The notes beneath the pieces were generated by a model that saw only the letters and a program-made list of their open reading frames with translations, was not told the DNA's origin and searched no databases. DNA of 64,000 bases. It comes from Algicola sagamiensis DSM 14643 (GTDB taxonomy: Bacteria; Pseudomonadota; Gammaproteobacteria; Enterobacterales; Alteromonadaceae). The number at the start of each line of letters is the position of its first letter. The stretch's first letter is position 1. Made by a program: the position numbers and the translations under genes. Shown one piece after another: positions 17,323 to 27,544 of the stretch. The stretch lies in NCBI RefSeq assembly GCF_000374485.1, contig NZ_KB894495.1, positions 62,001 to 126,000 on the forward strand. Reading direction: 5' to 3'.

Positions 17323-19728
17323 ATGGAGCAGGATCTAAACTTTACGGTGTTCAGTGAAGATCTGGCACTCATCGATCAAGTTACTCAATCCTTCCCATCA
17401 ATTCATGGTTGGCAAGTGAATATCCAACATTGCAGAGACCTAGATGAGTTGGAAGTATACTTGCAAACAAACACGGATAGATTTGTGATTATGGAAAAAC
17501 ATTTTCCCGGGCTCTGTGATACTACCGAATTCCTGATGTGTTATCCAAACGCTTCCATGTTGATCATGGACTCAACTGAAGAGCCATGCATGGTCACTGG
17601 TTCCACGTTATTGCAACAAAAACTAAATCGATACTTTTTTTCATTAACATTTTTTCAGGCGAACCAGAGTCAAATAACGGAACCCAATATTGATGTTGTA
17701 TTAGACACAATGGATACATGTGTATTGCTACTCAATCGGGATAGCCAAATATTAAAAGCGAATCGAGAAGTAGTGGATGTTTTTGGCTTTGAGCTTGAAG
17801 AACTACTTGGGACCCATATCAGCTGTATTCTTCCAATGATGAAGAAGACAAAAGTGAGAACATTTATTGAGAGAATGACGCCGCTATATGGAAAAGAGCT
17901 GAACCACTTAACCATTGATGGAACGGGACGGACGAAGCAAGGAAGGGAGTTAATGGTTGAAGTGAGAATGAGTTCATATGCCGTCGGAGAAGAAGAACAA
18001 TACATGCTTTTCTTACGTGATATCTCGATTAGCAAGGCACTTGAATATCAAAAAGACCTTCAGGCTGCTGTGATTAATACAATACCTGAAATTGTCATCT
18101 TTACAGATGATGAACTGTCAATTACATATACAAACCCTTTTGCTGAAGAGGTATTAGTTGGGGTTGCACAGCATCGCGATACCACGATTTCACTTGAATC
18201 TTTTATCCCCAAAAACCAATCATTATTTATGACACAGGAAGTTTTGCCAAGATTGAAACATGGTGCGAGTTGGTCAGGCAGTATTCTGCTTAAGCTGTAT
18301 GAAAATGATAGTGTCCCCGTTTATGTTTCTATTCATGCTCTTGAGGACTGGTATGGCCAGCGTCTGTTCTCCTGGATCCTAAGAGATATTCACCATGAAA
18401 GTTCCACCAGAGAGCATTTAAGAAGACTCTCAGAATATGATCCTCTCACAGGGCTGTATAATCGAAAAGCATTTATTTCATTGCTGAATCAGGCGGTCAT
18501 CTGTGCGGAAGAAAATGATGCACCTGTTTCATTGTTGATGATTGGCATCGATCATTTTAAATCGATTAATGATACCTACGGATACGAAATTGGCGATCAA
18601 TTACTTGGAATTGTTGCTGAGCGCTTAAAAGCAATCAGTAACTCAAGTGCAACGGTCGCAAGATTAGGAAGTGATGAGTTTGTGATTTTGATGAGTGCTA
18701 ATCAAAAAACATTTGATGCGACAGATCTTGCCAACAAGATAATTCAAGATATGTCTGTACCCTATTTGGTATTGGATACACCCCTTTACTTAACCGTGAG
18801 TATCGGTATTGCAACGTACCCCCACTGTGCAAAAACGGGTGACGAACTATTGCGATGCGCGGACGTTGCATTGAATACGGCGAAAAAAGAGGGGAGGAAG
18901 CGTTATTGCATTTATGCAGATACGTTTCATGAAGTGTTAACACGCAAAGAGTTGATCAGAAATGCGCTCAATGTTGCACTCAGTGAAAATAGCTTCATTT
19001 TGATGTATCAACCGATTGTTAATCAAGATGGCTTTTTAGAAGGGTTCGAAGCACTACTCCGTTGGGAGAATGAGTGGCAGGTCAATACACAAGAATGTAT
19101 TGATATCGCTGAGCAATGTGGGTTGATTTCGGACATTGGGAACTGGGTTCGAGATCAAGCGATATTTGATCTCTATAAATGGCGAAAAGATTATGGATTT
19201 GATGGCTATATTTCGATTAATGTGTCCGTCAAACAGCTCCGATACAGTGAATTTACCGATAATTTACTCCATGCCATGGAGCAATTGAGCCTGCCTATAC
19301 AGAAGATCCGTATTGAATTAACTGAGAGTACACTCGTGGAAGATACTGACCGTTGTCAGCAATCTTTGGAACAATTGAAGAAGTTAAGGATCCCAATTTA
19401 TATTGATGACTTCGGTTCAGGATATGCGTCATTTAAACATTTAAGCCTTTTACCTGTCAGTGCTTTGAAAATTGATAAGAGCTTTTTAGATGGGATCCCA
19501 CATCATGAACAAACATGTACGACGGTTGAAACAATTATCAATTTAGCGCATTCAATGAAGCTTACAATTATTGCTGAAGGTGTCGAAACCGAGTCGCAGA
19601 AACAATGGTTACATCAATTTGGCGAAGATGTCTTGCACCAAGGATATTTCTATAGCCGCCCTATGTCGGTTGAAGATGTCCAAACATTGTTGATTGCAAA
19701 CCCAAAGGGAAAACCAAAGTTTAACTGA
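17323..19728 (+). CDS. PAS-GGDEF-EAL cyclic-di-GMP signalling protein
   Basis: 801 residues, no membrane segment. An N-terminal region (1-120) looks receiver-like but has no clear phospho-acceptor. PAS domains follow at about 125-240 and 250-370. The GGDEF domain (about 375-540) contains DPLTGLYNR and the signature GSDEF at 449-453, with Ser where the second Gly is usual. The EAL domain (about 555-795) keeps the catalytic set: EALLRW at 576, INVSVKQL, ELTES, IDDFGSGYASF, KIDKSF and AEGVET. I infer an active phosphodiesterase whose GGDEF domain may be a weak cyclase or GTP-sensing. The start is ATG. It stands alone. Confidence 0.9.
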   Translation: MEQDLNFTVFSEDLALIDQVTQSFPSIHGWQVNIQHCRDLDELEVYLQTNTDRFVIMEKHFPGLCDTTEFLMCYPNASMLIMDSTEEPCMVTGSTLLQQKLNRYFFSLTFFQANQSQITEPNIDVVLDTMDTCVLLLNRDSQILKANREVVDVFGFELEELLGTHISCILPMMKKTKVRTFIERMTPLYGKELNHLTIDGTGRTKQGRELMVEVRMSSYAVGEEEQYMLFLRDISISKALEYQKDLQAAVINTIPEIVIFTDDELSITYTNPFAEEVLVGVAQHRDTTISLESFIPKNQSLFMTQEVLPRLKHGASWSGSILLKLYENDSVPVYVSIHALEDWYGQRLFSWILRDIHHESSTREHLRRLSEYDPLTGLYNRKAFISLLNQAVICAEENDAPVSLLMIGIDHFKSINDTYGYEIGDQLLGIVAERLKAISNSSATVARLGSDEFVILMSANQKTFDATDLANKIIQDMSVPYLVLDTPLYLTVSIGIATYPHCAKTGDELLRCADVALNTAKKEGRKRYCIYADTFHEVLTRKELIRNALNVALSENSFILMYQPIVNQDGFLEGFEALLRWENEWQVNTQECIDIAEQCGLISDIGNWVRDQAIFDLYKWRKDYGFDGYISINVSVKQLRYSEFTDNLLHAMEQLSLPIQKIRIELTESTLVEDTDRCQQSLEQLKKLRIPIYIDDFGSGYASFKHLSLLPVSALKIDKSFLDGIPHHEQTCTTVETIINLAHSMKLTIIAEGVETESQKQWLHQFGEDVLHQGYFYSRPMSVEDVQTLLIANPKGKPKFN

Positions 19729-19833
19729 AACAGGCATACAGCAAATACAATATTCGTATTCAACTTTCTATGGTGTTGAATCCAATGTCCCTAGATTTCA
19801 CAACGTAGGCTTGACTAAGTTGAATATACAAAT

Positions 19834-21003
19834 CTATTTGGCTTGATCTGGCCAACGCCAAAGTGGTGTATCTAAAAGTGTTTGCCCAACCATTTGTGTT
19901 TGTCCCAGCTCCTTTTCTAGGACAATTTCGTGGCAAGCAGGCGATTGGCGCAAAGCTTCGATCAGCCTGGGCGCATGTGAGACAACCCACACTTGTGTTT
20001 GTTTTGATGCATGGACGATAAGGCGTCCCAAAGCAGGTAATAAATCTGGATGAAGGCTGGTTTCTGGTTCATTTAAGACCATCAGCGGTGGAGGCCGGGG
20101 CGTGAGGAGGGCGGCGATCCAAAGTAAGTAACGAAGTGTTCCATCGGAGAGTTCTTTCGCTGATAGCGGGCGTAGTAGTCCATACTGAAAAAAGCCAAGA
20201 GAAAATCGTCCTGTGTTATCAAAGAAAACTTCAAGTTTTGCCCCGGGAAATGCATCCTCAATTGCTGCTTTTAATGCGTGATCATCACCAATTTCAACAA
20301 TCGTTCTTAATGCTGCCGCAAGATCATGGCCATCATGGCTGAGAATAGGGGTTCGGGTACCAACATGTGATTGTCTCGCTGGGGCATCTGTATCTGTCCT
20401 GAAGTGATCGTAAAATCGCCAACCACGAATAAACTCCCGCAGCGTAACGACTTCTGGTGTTTTCACTGGATCTGAGATTTGGCTAAATATACTTTCATAC
20501 AGTGGCATTTGGGTCGAGAGCATACCCCATTGTCGATCTTCTCGGTTCTTTACAATGGCGTTTTCGCGTTCAATCAATGAGCTGGCTGGGCGATAGTTAT
20601 CGCCGAAAAAAATACTTTCTCTTTTAATTTCAGGATCATTGGAAAATGCGGAACTTGAAGGCTTAGGTAACCCAAGTGATATTGCATAGCTGAATTCATC
20701 ACTGGCAAATCCAAGTCTGAGACGTTGTGCTTTTTGGCGTACAAGTCCTTCAACTGTGTGCGCTCCAGTCTTCATTTGATGAGTGATATTTTCAGGGCCA
20801 GCCCAAAAAGTTGAATTTAAACCACCTTCATGGGCAAGCGCATTGACGACACCGCCTTGTGCAGTTTCTGCTAACAGGCGTAGTGCACGATAAAGATTTG
20901 ACTTACCACAACCATTTGGACCAGTGATCAAGTTGAGTTGTCCAAGCGGGATCACCAGATTCAATAGAGAGCGATAGTGGCTGATCGCCAACGTATGGAT
21001 CAT
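19834..21003 (-). CDS. Stand-alone AAA/ABC-type ATPase (OLD/RecF-like head)
   Basis: 389 residues. Walker A is GPNGCGKSN near residue 30. The Walker B region VLNEPETSLHPDLL and the switch histidine in VWVVSHAPRL are of the type seen in AAA_21/OLD/SMC-like ATPases. No TOPRIM nuclease domain follows the ATPase head. It has no membrane helix. It lies 10 bp downstream of barA on the same strand, so it is probably co-transcribed, though no functional link to BarA is known. Possible roles include nucleic-acid handling or defence, but no partner nuclease is adjacent. Confidence 0.75.
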   Translation of the reverse strand: MIHTLAISHYRSLLNLVIPLGQLNLITGPNGCGKSNLYRALRLLAETAQGGVVNALAHEGGLNSTFWAGPENITHQMKTGAHTVEGLVRQKAQRLRLGFASDEFSYAISLGLPKPSSSAFSNDPEIKRESIFFGDNYRPASSLIERENAIVKNREDRQWGMLSTQMPLYESIFSQISDPVKTPEVVTLREFIRGWRFYDHFRTDTDAPARQSHVGTRTPILSHDGHDLAAALRTIVEIGDDHALKAAIEDAFPGAKLEVFFDNTGRFSLGFFQYGLLRPLSAKELSDGTLRYLLWIAALLTPRPPPLMVLNEPETSLHPDLLPALGRLIVHASKQTQVWVVSHAPRLIEALRQSPACHEIVLEKELGQTQMVGQTLLDTPLWRWPDQAK

Positions 21004-21013
21004 AAAACTTCCT

Positions 21014-23866
21014 TTATTCTACAGAGGCTTGGGAAATACTGTCCTGTTCTATACCGTTGTCATGGTCAGCTTCATGTTTTTTGAATGACCAGTCTTTTGC
21101 GTCTTGGATCAGTTGGGTCGCCAAATCTTGCAGCTCAAATAATTCAGGTTCAATATCGTTAATTTGAGCGCCTTTCTTCATGGAAGTTTCAATATGTTCT
21201 GATATTTGCTTCAGTGTTGGTACACCGGTGTAACAACAGGCCCCATGTAACTTATGGATATGACTTAAAATGGCTGCGTTGTCGTTGTTTTCTATCGCAG
21301 TTTCAATCAAACTTAAGCTTTCAGGTAGGCTGTCAATGAGCATACAAAGCATTTCGGTCGCGAGTTCATTTTTATCACCAGCGCGCTGGAGTGCCAGCTC
21401 CCAATCTACGAGAGGATGCTTTGGAAGCTCAATGAGTTCATGTGACGCTTTTTGTTTTTCTGTAGGGCCAGGAAGCGCTGCTTGCCTAGATTTTGGACCA
21501 CCATATTCAATAATCGATTGGTGCAGCATCTCTTCATCTATTGGCTTGGTCAGATAGTCGGCAAAGCCGCACTCTAATAAACGTTCCTTTTCACCAGCGA
21601 GCGCATGGGCGGTGACTGCAATCATCGGTGTTGTTTCATTCAAGGAAGATTCAAGAATTTTCTCACAGGCGGTGATCCCGTCCATGACAGGCATTTGAAT
21701 ATCCATGAAAATCAGATCAAAGACCTGGTTTTGGCACACCAGCAAAGCTTCTTCACCATTGGAAGCCGTTTCAATACTGGCGACCTGCTCTTTCAGTAAT
21801 GTGGTAATGAGTTTTAAGTTTGCATCATTATCATCGACTGCGAGAACACGGAGGCTGCTATCTGGCAAGAGTTGCGTGGTTTCAATTTCACGTTCATCAA
21901 TGCGACGAGCATGGTATTGCTGTGACAACATCATGGCGAACTTACGTTGGCTTAATGGTTTATTTAGGCATCCTTTGGCACCAGAGCCGATAATGGCTTC
22001 TCGTAAGTTGGGTGAAACAGTATTCACAAGTAGGTAGATACTTTCTGCGTAGGTCTGCATCAACTGGATATCATGCTTAATGCCAGATATCACATTTGGA
22101 GAGACGCGATAACCCATAATGGCGATGTCGAAAGAGTCGTGATTGAGTTTGTTCATCTTCATCGTGCTTTCGCACACAGTAACTTGCATGCCCCAGCTTT
22201 GAAGAAGCTCCAATGTTGCCATACGGCTATGGCGATCCGGCTCCAAATAAAACACTCTTTTGTCTTTTAAGCTTTGAATTGGCATACAAGGAGAAATCGC
22301 AATCGGGTTTTTCCGGCACATAATGGTGAACCAGAAAGTTGATCCTTTTGCTTCTTCACTTTGGAATCCGATGTTGCCACTCATCGCTTCTGATAGCTTT
22401 TGTGAGATCACAAGCCCTAGGCCTGTACCTCCATAACGACGCGTAATACTGGAGTCACCTTGCCCAAAGACAGCAAAAATAGAATCTTGTTGGTCTTTTG
22501 GAATGCCAATACCGGTATCCATGACGACGACTTTTAGCTGAATGGAATCATTATTCGTATTCAGTAATGAAATATCAACGGTGACACTACCTTTATTTGT
22601 GAACTTAATTGCGTTGCCAATCAAGTTGATGAGGATCTGTTTGATTCGGGTGGGGTCACCAATGAGGTCATCAGGTGTATCAGGAGAGATCCGTAGAGAA
22701 AACTCAAGACGTTTATCATAAGCCGATGGTGCGAGGAGCATCGCGACTTCATCAATTGTGTCGCGGAGTGGGAATGGAATGTTTTCAAGGACCATACGCC
22801 CAGCTTCGAGTTTTGAGAAATCTAGAATGTCGTTGATGATTGCTAAAAGACTATTCGCTGATTTTTCAATGGTTTCCAAATAGTCTCTTTGGTTGGTATC
22901 CAGCGCAGTTTTGAGTAATTGACGGGTAAAACCAATGACCCCATTGAGTGGTGTGCGAAGTTCGTGGGACATATTTGCAAGAAACTCGGACTTCACTCGG
23001 TTTGCTTCTTGTGCGCGGCGTTTTGCCATGTCTAGTTCAACGTTTTGGATCTCGATTTGTTCAAGTGTCTCTCGTAGGTCGCTGGTGGCCTGATCAATGT
23101 TGCTTTGCATCTCTTCATGGTAATTATTCAGAGCTTTGGCCATGGCGTTAATGCCGTTTTTCAGTAAATCCAATTCCCCGATGAGAATCCCGCCAATACG
23201 TGTGTCGAGTTTTCCTTCGCGGATCCGATCAACGGCGCTGACCATTGATGAGACTGGGTGTGTCACTTTATTAATGAGTCGGAAAGTGAACAGCGTGCTC
23301 GCTGCAATCCCAGTGAGTACGATGAGGACGCTCATGATTAGGGCTGTTTGCTGTTGTACAATCGCTTGATCTCGACTGAGCTGGAGGACAAGATAACCTA
23401 AAACTAGTGTATTTTGATTATTGCCATATTTTGCATTGTACTTGGGATCGGACTTCGTTGTGATTGGTGTTCGTACAAAGAGGTACTTACTCGTTGTATC
23501 AATCACAGTGCTTTCACTAATTGGAATACCAGGCTTTAAGCGTAATTGATTCATCTCGCGATGAATATTTGAAGTCAGGTATAACTGGTGATCAGGCGTA
23601 AAAATTGCAATAGTTTTCACGAGTGTAGCGTGTTTTAAGTGTGCGCTATTGAGCAATGCGGTCAGCATTTCTCTATCTCTATTTTGCATTGCATATTCAC
23701 TTGCAATGGCAATAGGTTCTATAATGCTGGTACCGCGTTCCTCTAGGACCGCTGATAATTCTTGAAAGCGTGTTGCGGTGAAATAAACACCTAAGACGCA
23801 ACCGATGATGATCGTAGGCAGTACGGTGAGAAGTAAAACCCAGTCACGCAGGCCAATTTTGGTCAT
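21014..23866 (-). CDS. barA: Hybrid sensor histidine kinase BarA
   Basis: A 950-residue tripartite kinase of the BarA-UvrY (GacS-GacA) system, which drives CsrB-type small RNAs. TM1 is at about 8-30, followed by a periplasmic domain ([14 protein letters not shown] is BarA-like), TM2 and HAMP at about 165-240. The H-box is [19 protein letters not shown], with HATPase motifs DTGIGIP and GGTGLGL. The first receiver lacks the acceptor Asp (IMGYRV). The second is intact ([19 protein letters not shown]), and a C-terminal HPt carries [12 protein letters not shown] start at the ATG at 23866 because BarA begins just before TM1; the frame extends 17 codons further. It is divergent from rlmD, as is common. 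Confidence 0.92.
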   Translation of the reverse strand: MTKIGLRDWVLLLTVLPTIIIGCVLGVYFTATRFQELSAVLEERGTSIIEPIAIASEYAMQNRDREMLTALLNSAHLKHATLVKTIAIFTPDHQLYLTSNIHREMNQLRLKPGIPISESTVIDTTSKYLFVRTPITTKSDPKYNAKYGNNQNTLVLGYLVLQLSRDQAIVQQQTALIMSVLIVLTGIAASTLFTFRLINKVTHPVSSMVSAVDRIREGKLDTRIGGILIGELDLLKNGINAMAKALNNYHEEMQSNIDQATSDLRETLEQIEIQNVELDMAKRRAQEANRVKSEFLANMSHELRTPLNGVIGFTRQLLKTALDTNQRDYLETIEKSANSLLAIINDILDFSKLEAGRMVLENIPFPLRDTIDEVAMLLAPSAYDKRLEFSLRISPDTPDDLIGDPTRIKQILINLIGNAIKFTNKGSVTVDISLLNTNNDSIQLKVVVMDTGIGIPKDQQDSIFAVFGQGDSSITRRYGGTGLGLVISQKLSEAMSGNIGFQSEEAKGSTFWFTIMCRKNPIAISPCMPIQSLKDKRVFYLEPDRHSRMATLELLQSWGMQVTVCESTMKMNKLNHDSFDIAIMGYRVSPNVISGIKHDIQLMQTYAESIYLLVNTVSPNLREAIIGSGAKGCLNKPLSQRKFAMMLSQQYHARRIDEREIETTQLLPDSSLRVLAVDDNDANLKLITTLLKEQVASIETASNGEEALLVCQNQVFDLIFMDIQMPVMDGITACEKILESSLNETTPMIAVTAHALAGEKERLLECGFADYLTKPIDEEMLHQSIIEYGGPKSRQAALPGPTEKQKASHELIELPKHPLVDWELALQRAGDKNELATEMLCMLIDSLPESLSLIETAIENNDNAAILSHIHKLHGACCYTGVPTLKQISEHIETSMKKGAQINDIEPELFELQDLATQLIQDAKDWSFKKHEADHDNGIEQDSISQASVE

Positions 23867-23958
23867 TATTTGTTCTGATATCCATATTACTCGTGAAACT
23901 TCCCAATCATGGCACATGTTCGCGGAAAATCCTACTAAGGTTCCTTTATTAGTTACTT

Positions 23959-25311
23959 ATGGCAACGTTTTTTAATCCTGAAAAATCAAAGCAAAAGAAG
24001 AAAAAGCACCTGACTCTAACCGTCGAAAAGTTGGACCATGAGTTACAGGGAATTGCCCGCTTTCAAAAGCAGACTGTTTTCCTCACCGGGGTACTTCCCA
24101 GTGAAGTCGTTCAAGTTGAAGTTCCTCTAAAAAAGGGGGCAGTGCAAGGCAAAGTCAAAAAATGGGTTCAACGAAGTGAATCTCGCATAGAGCCTTGGTG
24201 TCCACATAATGAATCTTGTGGGGGATGCCAGACTCAGTATTTATCAGCAGATATGCAGGTAAATGAGAAGCAGACTGCAATCGACAGCCTTTTGAAACAT
24301 GTTTTGAAAATTAACGATGAGCTTCCATGGCAAGATCCTCTCCGCTCGAATGAGTTGTCCTATCGTCGGCGAGCTCGGCTTGGTGTTTGGTATGATAAAG
24401 CGAGTCGCTCCTATCATGTTGGCTTTCGGGCTATTGGGGAGAAAAAGATTTCGCCAATCAAGCGTTGTGGTGTTCTTGTAAAACCATTTCAGGATCTGCC
24501 ACTATGGCTTGCAGAAACATTGGGTCACACGAAGGTGCGGTCTGCACTAACCCACGTAGAGATGATCCATGCTGATCGTGCGGTGCTTATTTTGCGGCAT
24601 ACGGATACGGTTTCTTTTGAAGATAAAGCCACCATCAATGAATCAGCAAAACAACATGATATCGAGCTATGGGGATTGGATAATGAGAATCGACTGACTT
24701 GTTGGAATGACCCCAATAGTGTACTGCAACTGAGTTATATACTACCTGATCAAGGGATCATATTGTTCTTTGAATCTTCGGACTTTATTCAAGTCAATGA
24801 ACTGGTAAATCAAAAGATGGTTACCCAGGCATTAGATTGGCTTCAACCCAATGCAGACGATCAAATCTTGGATTTATTTAGTGGGGTTGGAAACTTCTCA
24901 CTTCCATTAGCAAAAAGTGCAAAACGAGTGATTGCTGTTGAAGGAATGCCAGAAATGGTTGAAAAAGCATCAAAAAATGCGGGTTTGAATCAATTATCAA
25001 ATGTTTCTTTTTATCATGACAACTTATTTGAAGATTTTCGCAAAGCCAAGTGGTATAACGAAATGACAGATATCACGAAAGTGCTGCTTGATCCTGCGAG
25101 AGCAGGTGCACAGTTAGCTTGTGAAATTTTAAGTGAGGGGAAAATTCCTCATATACTGTATGTATCCTGTAATCCACAAACACTTGCACGTGATGTCACG
25201 AGCTTCATCAATAAAAAATATCGAATAAAAAAGCTTGGGATCATTGATATGTTCCCGCACACATCACATATAGAAACAATGGTGTTGTTTGAAAAAGAGA
25301 ATTTAGGATAA
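23959..25311 (+). CDS. rlmD: 23S rRNA (uracil-1939-C5)-methyltransferase RlmD
   Basis: A 450-residue SAM-dependent methyltransferase (formerly RumA) that makes m5U1939 in 23S rRNA. An N-terminal TRAM domain (about 17-75) precedes the iron-sulfur cysteines (CPHNESCGGC plus a later Cys in KRCGVL). The SAM-binding site is ILDLFSGVGNFSLPLA, and the catalytic nucleophile is in YVSCNPQTLARD. The length matches E. coli RlmD (433). It is followed after 28 bp by relA, the usual gammaproteobacterial order. Confidence 0.93.
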   Translation: MATFFNPEKSKQKKKKHLTLTVEKLDHELQGIARFQKQTVFLTGVLPSEVVQVEVPLKKGAVQGKVKKWVQRSESRIEPWCPHNESCGGCQTQYLSADMQVNEKQTAIDSLLKHVLKINDELPWQDPLRSNELSYRRRARLGVWYDKASRSYHVGFRAIGEKKISPIKRCGVLVKPFQDLPLWLAETLGHTKVRSALTHVEMIHADRAVLILRHTDTVSFEDKATINESAKQHDIELWGLDNENRLTCWNDPNSVLQLSYILPDQGIILFFESSDFIQVNELVNQKMVTQALDWLQPNADDQILDLFSGVGNFSLPLAKSAKRVIAVEGMPEMVEKASKNAGLNQLSNVSFYHDNLFEDFRKAKWYNEMTDITKVLLDPARAGAQLACEILSEGKIPHILYVSCNPQTLARDVTSFINKKYRIKKLGIIDMFPHTSHIETMVLFEKENLG

Positions 25312-25339
25312 AAGTCCTTAAGGTGTAAGAAGAGTTATC

Positions 25340-27523
25340 ATGGTATCGGTTCGTCCAACACATCAAGTAGCTTTGCAGTATCAAGACATCCATGCTTGGC
25401 TTGATTCTCTCCCATTACCAGCCGATAAGAAAGCTGCATTGATGGATGTGGATAAAGCTTTGTCAGAGCGATGTGAGGATCAGCTTGCCTTATGCAAAGG
25501 CCGAGAAATGGTTGATATTCTCTCTGAGTTGAATATGGACTTGGATGCGTTAATTACTGCACTTATTTTTCCAGTATATGATGCAGAGCTGATTACCTGC
25601 CCAGACATCCATGAAATCTTTGGCGAGCATATCTCTCTTTTGACCCTAAATGTTGAGCAGATGGATGCGATCCGCACCATTCAACAGTGCCATGATGCCC
25701 GCCGCTCGGCTTCTCAAATTGACAAACTTCGACACATGCTACTTGCCATGGTCGAAGATGTTCGTGCTGTTGTAATTAAGCTGGCAGAACGCATCTGTTA
25801 TCTCCGTTTGGTGAAAAATGAATGTGAAGAAATCAAAGTCCTCGCAGCGAAAGAGTCTGCAAATGTATTTGCACCTTTGGCAAACCGACTTGGCATTGGT
25901 CAATTAAAGTGGGAACTTGAAGATCTTTCCTTTCGTTACTTACACCCAGAGACTTATAAAGCAATCGCAAAACAGCTTGAAGATAAACGACTCGACCGTG
26001 AGCAGTATATGCTCGACTTTGTTCAACGGATCCAAACTTTACTGAAGGCAGAAGAAGTTCACGCAGAAGTGGATGGACGCCCGAAGCATATCTACAGCAT
26101 CTGGCGCAAGATGAAGAAGAAAGACTATGACTTTGATCAGCTTTTTGATATCCGAGCTGTCAGGGTGATTGCGTCTGAAATTCAGGACTGTTATGGGGCA
26201 CTTGGGGTGATCCATACCAACTGGAATCATTTAGCAAGCGAGTTCGATGATTATATTGCAACCCCGAAACAGAATGGTTATCAGTCTATTCATACGGTTG
26301 TGATGGGGCCAGAAGGTAAAACGGTTGAGGTTCAAATTCGCACTCAACAGATGCATGAAGATGCGGAATTGGGCGTGGCGGCACATTGGAAGTATAAAGA
26401 GGGCGCACTTCCAGGACGCAAAAGCAGTTACGAAGAAAAAATCAATTGGCTGAGAAAGCTACTTCAATGGCAAGAAGAAGTCTCAGAAGATGCAGATTTA
26501 GCAGAAGAGCTGCGTCATCAGGTTTTTGAAGATCGTGTGTATGTGTTTACTCCTAAGGGTGATATTGTTGATTTACCAGCTGGGTCGACACCACTAGATT
26601 TTGCTTATTATATTCATTCAAATGTGGGCCATCGCTGTATTGGCGCAAAAATCTCAGGCCGGATCGTCCCCTTTACTTATGAGTTAAAAAATGGCGATCA
26701 GATTGATATCCTGACGACAAAAGAGCCGAATCCTAGCCGAGATTGGTTAAATCCCAATACTGGTTTTATTAAGTCTTCTCGTGCGCGATCTAAGATACAG
26801 GCTTGGTTTAAGCAACAAGATAAAGACAAGAATATTGCTGCTGGGAAAGAACTCCTCGAAAGCGAACTGTCCAAGATACACTTGACCCTAAAAGATTCTG
26901 AAGCAGCCATAGAGCGCTTTCATGCAAACTCAATGGATGACTTTCTCTCACAAGTCGGCAGCGGTGATATCCGAATTAATCAGGTGCTCAACTTCTTACA
27001 AAACCTTCAAAGTAAAGATGAAGAGCCTGAAATTGACCCTCGACTTCGTCAGCGTCCTAAACAAGCAAAACGTCCAAAGGATGGCGTGATTGTTGATGGT
27101 GTTGGTAATTTAATGCATCACATGGCGAAGTGTTGTCAGCCTGTGCCAGGGGATGAGATCCGTGGATATATTACCCAAGGGCGTGGTATTGCCATCCATC
27201 GAGTTGATTGTGAACAACTCTTTCAATCAGAGAGTGAATACCCGGAACGTGTCATTGAAGTACAATGGGCAGAGCAAGCAAAAGGGAGTTATTCATTATC
27301 TGTTCGAGTAACTGCGCACGATAGAAGCGGGTTATTACGTGATATCACGTCAATTTTGGCGAACGAAAAAATCAGTGTCATTGAAATGAACAGTCTATCT
27401 GACAAAAAGAAAGAACTGGCTCATGTAGATTTAGTTTTGGAAATCCATAATGTTGAAACTTGGCATCGTATATTAAGTAAATTTTCTCAAATTGAAGATG
27501 TCACTGAAGTCAAACGAAAATAA
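25340..27523 (+). CDS. relA: GTP pyrophosphokinase RelA (ppGpp synthetase I)
   Basis: 727 residues; ribosome-associated synthesis of (p)ppGpp when amino acids run out. The N-terminal domain is the pseudo-hydrolase, lacking the HD pair (MLLAMVEDVRAVVIKLAER), as expected for RelA rather than SpoT. The synthetase domain spans about 235-370 (FDIRAVRV, EFDDYIATPKQNGYQSIHT, VEVQIRTQQMHEDAELG). The TGS domain is around VYVFTPKGDIVDLP, then a zinc-finger-type region (HHMAKCCQPVPGD), and the C-terminal ACT domain is about 650-727. It lies between rlmD and mazG. Confidence 0.95.
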   Translation: MVSVRPTHQVALQYQDIHAWLDSLPLPADKKAALMDVDKALSERCEDQLALCKGREMVDILSELNMDLDALITALIFPVYDAELITCPDIHEIFGEHISLLTLNVEQMDAIRTIQQCHDARRSASQIDKLRHMLLAMVEDVRAVVIKLAERICYLRLVKNECEEIKVLAAKESANVFAPLANRLGIGQLKWELEDLSFRYLHPETYKAIAKQLEDKRLDREQYMLDFVQRIQTLLKAEEVHAEVDGRPKHIYSIWRKMKKKDYDFDQLFDIRAVRVIASEIQDCYGALGVIHTNWNHLASEFDDYIATPKQNGYQSIHTVVMGPEGKTVEVQIRTQQMHEDAELGVAAHWKYKEGALPGRKSSYEEKINWLRKLLQWQEEVSEDADLAEELRHQVFEDRVYVFTPKGDIVDLPAGSTPLDFAYYIHSNVGHRCIGAKISGRIVPFTYELKNGDQIDILTTKEPNPSRDWLNPNTGFIKSSRARSKIQAWFKQQDKDKNIAAGKELLESELSKIHLTLKDSEAAIERFHANSMDDFLSQVGSGDIRINQVLNFLQNLQSKDEEPEIDPRLRQRPKQAKRPKDGVIVDGVGNLMHHMAKCCQPVPGDEIRGYITQGRGIAIHRVDCEQLFQSESEYPERVIEVQWAEQAKGSYSLSVRVTAHDRSGLLRDITSILANEKISVIEMNSLSDKKKELAHVDLVLEIHNVETWHRILSKFSQIEDVTEVKRK

Positions 27524-27544
27524 GAAAATAGGTAGCTTTTTGTT

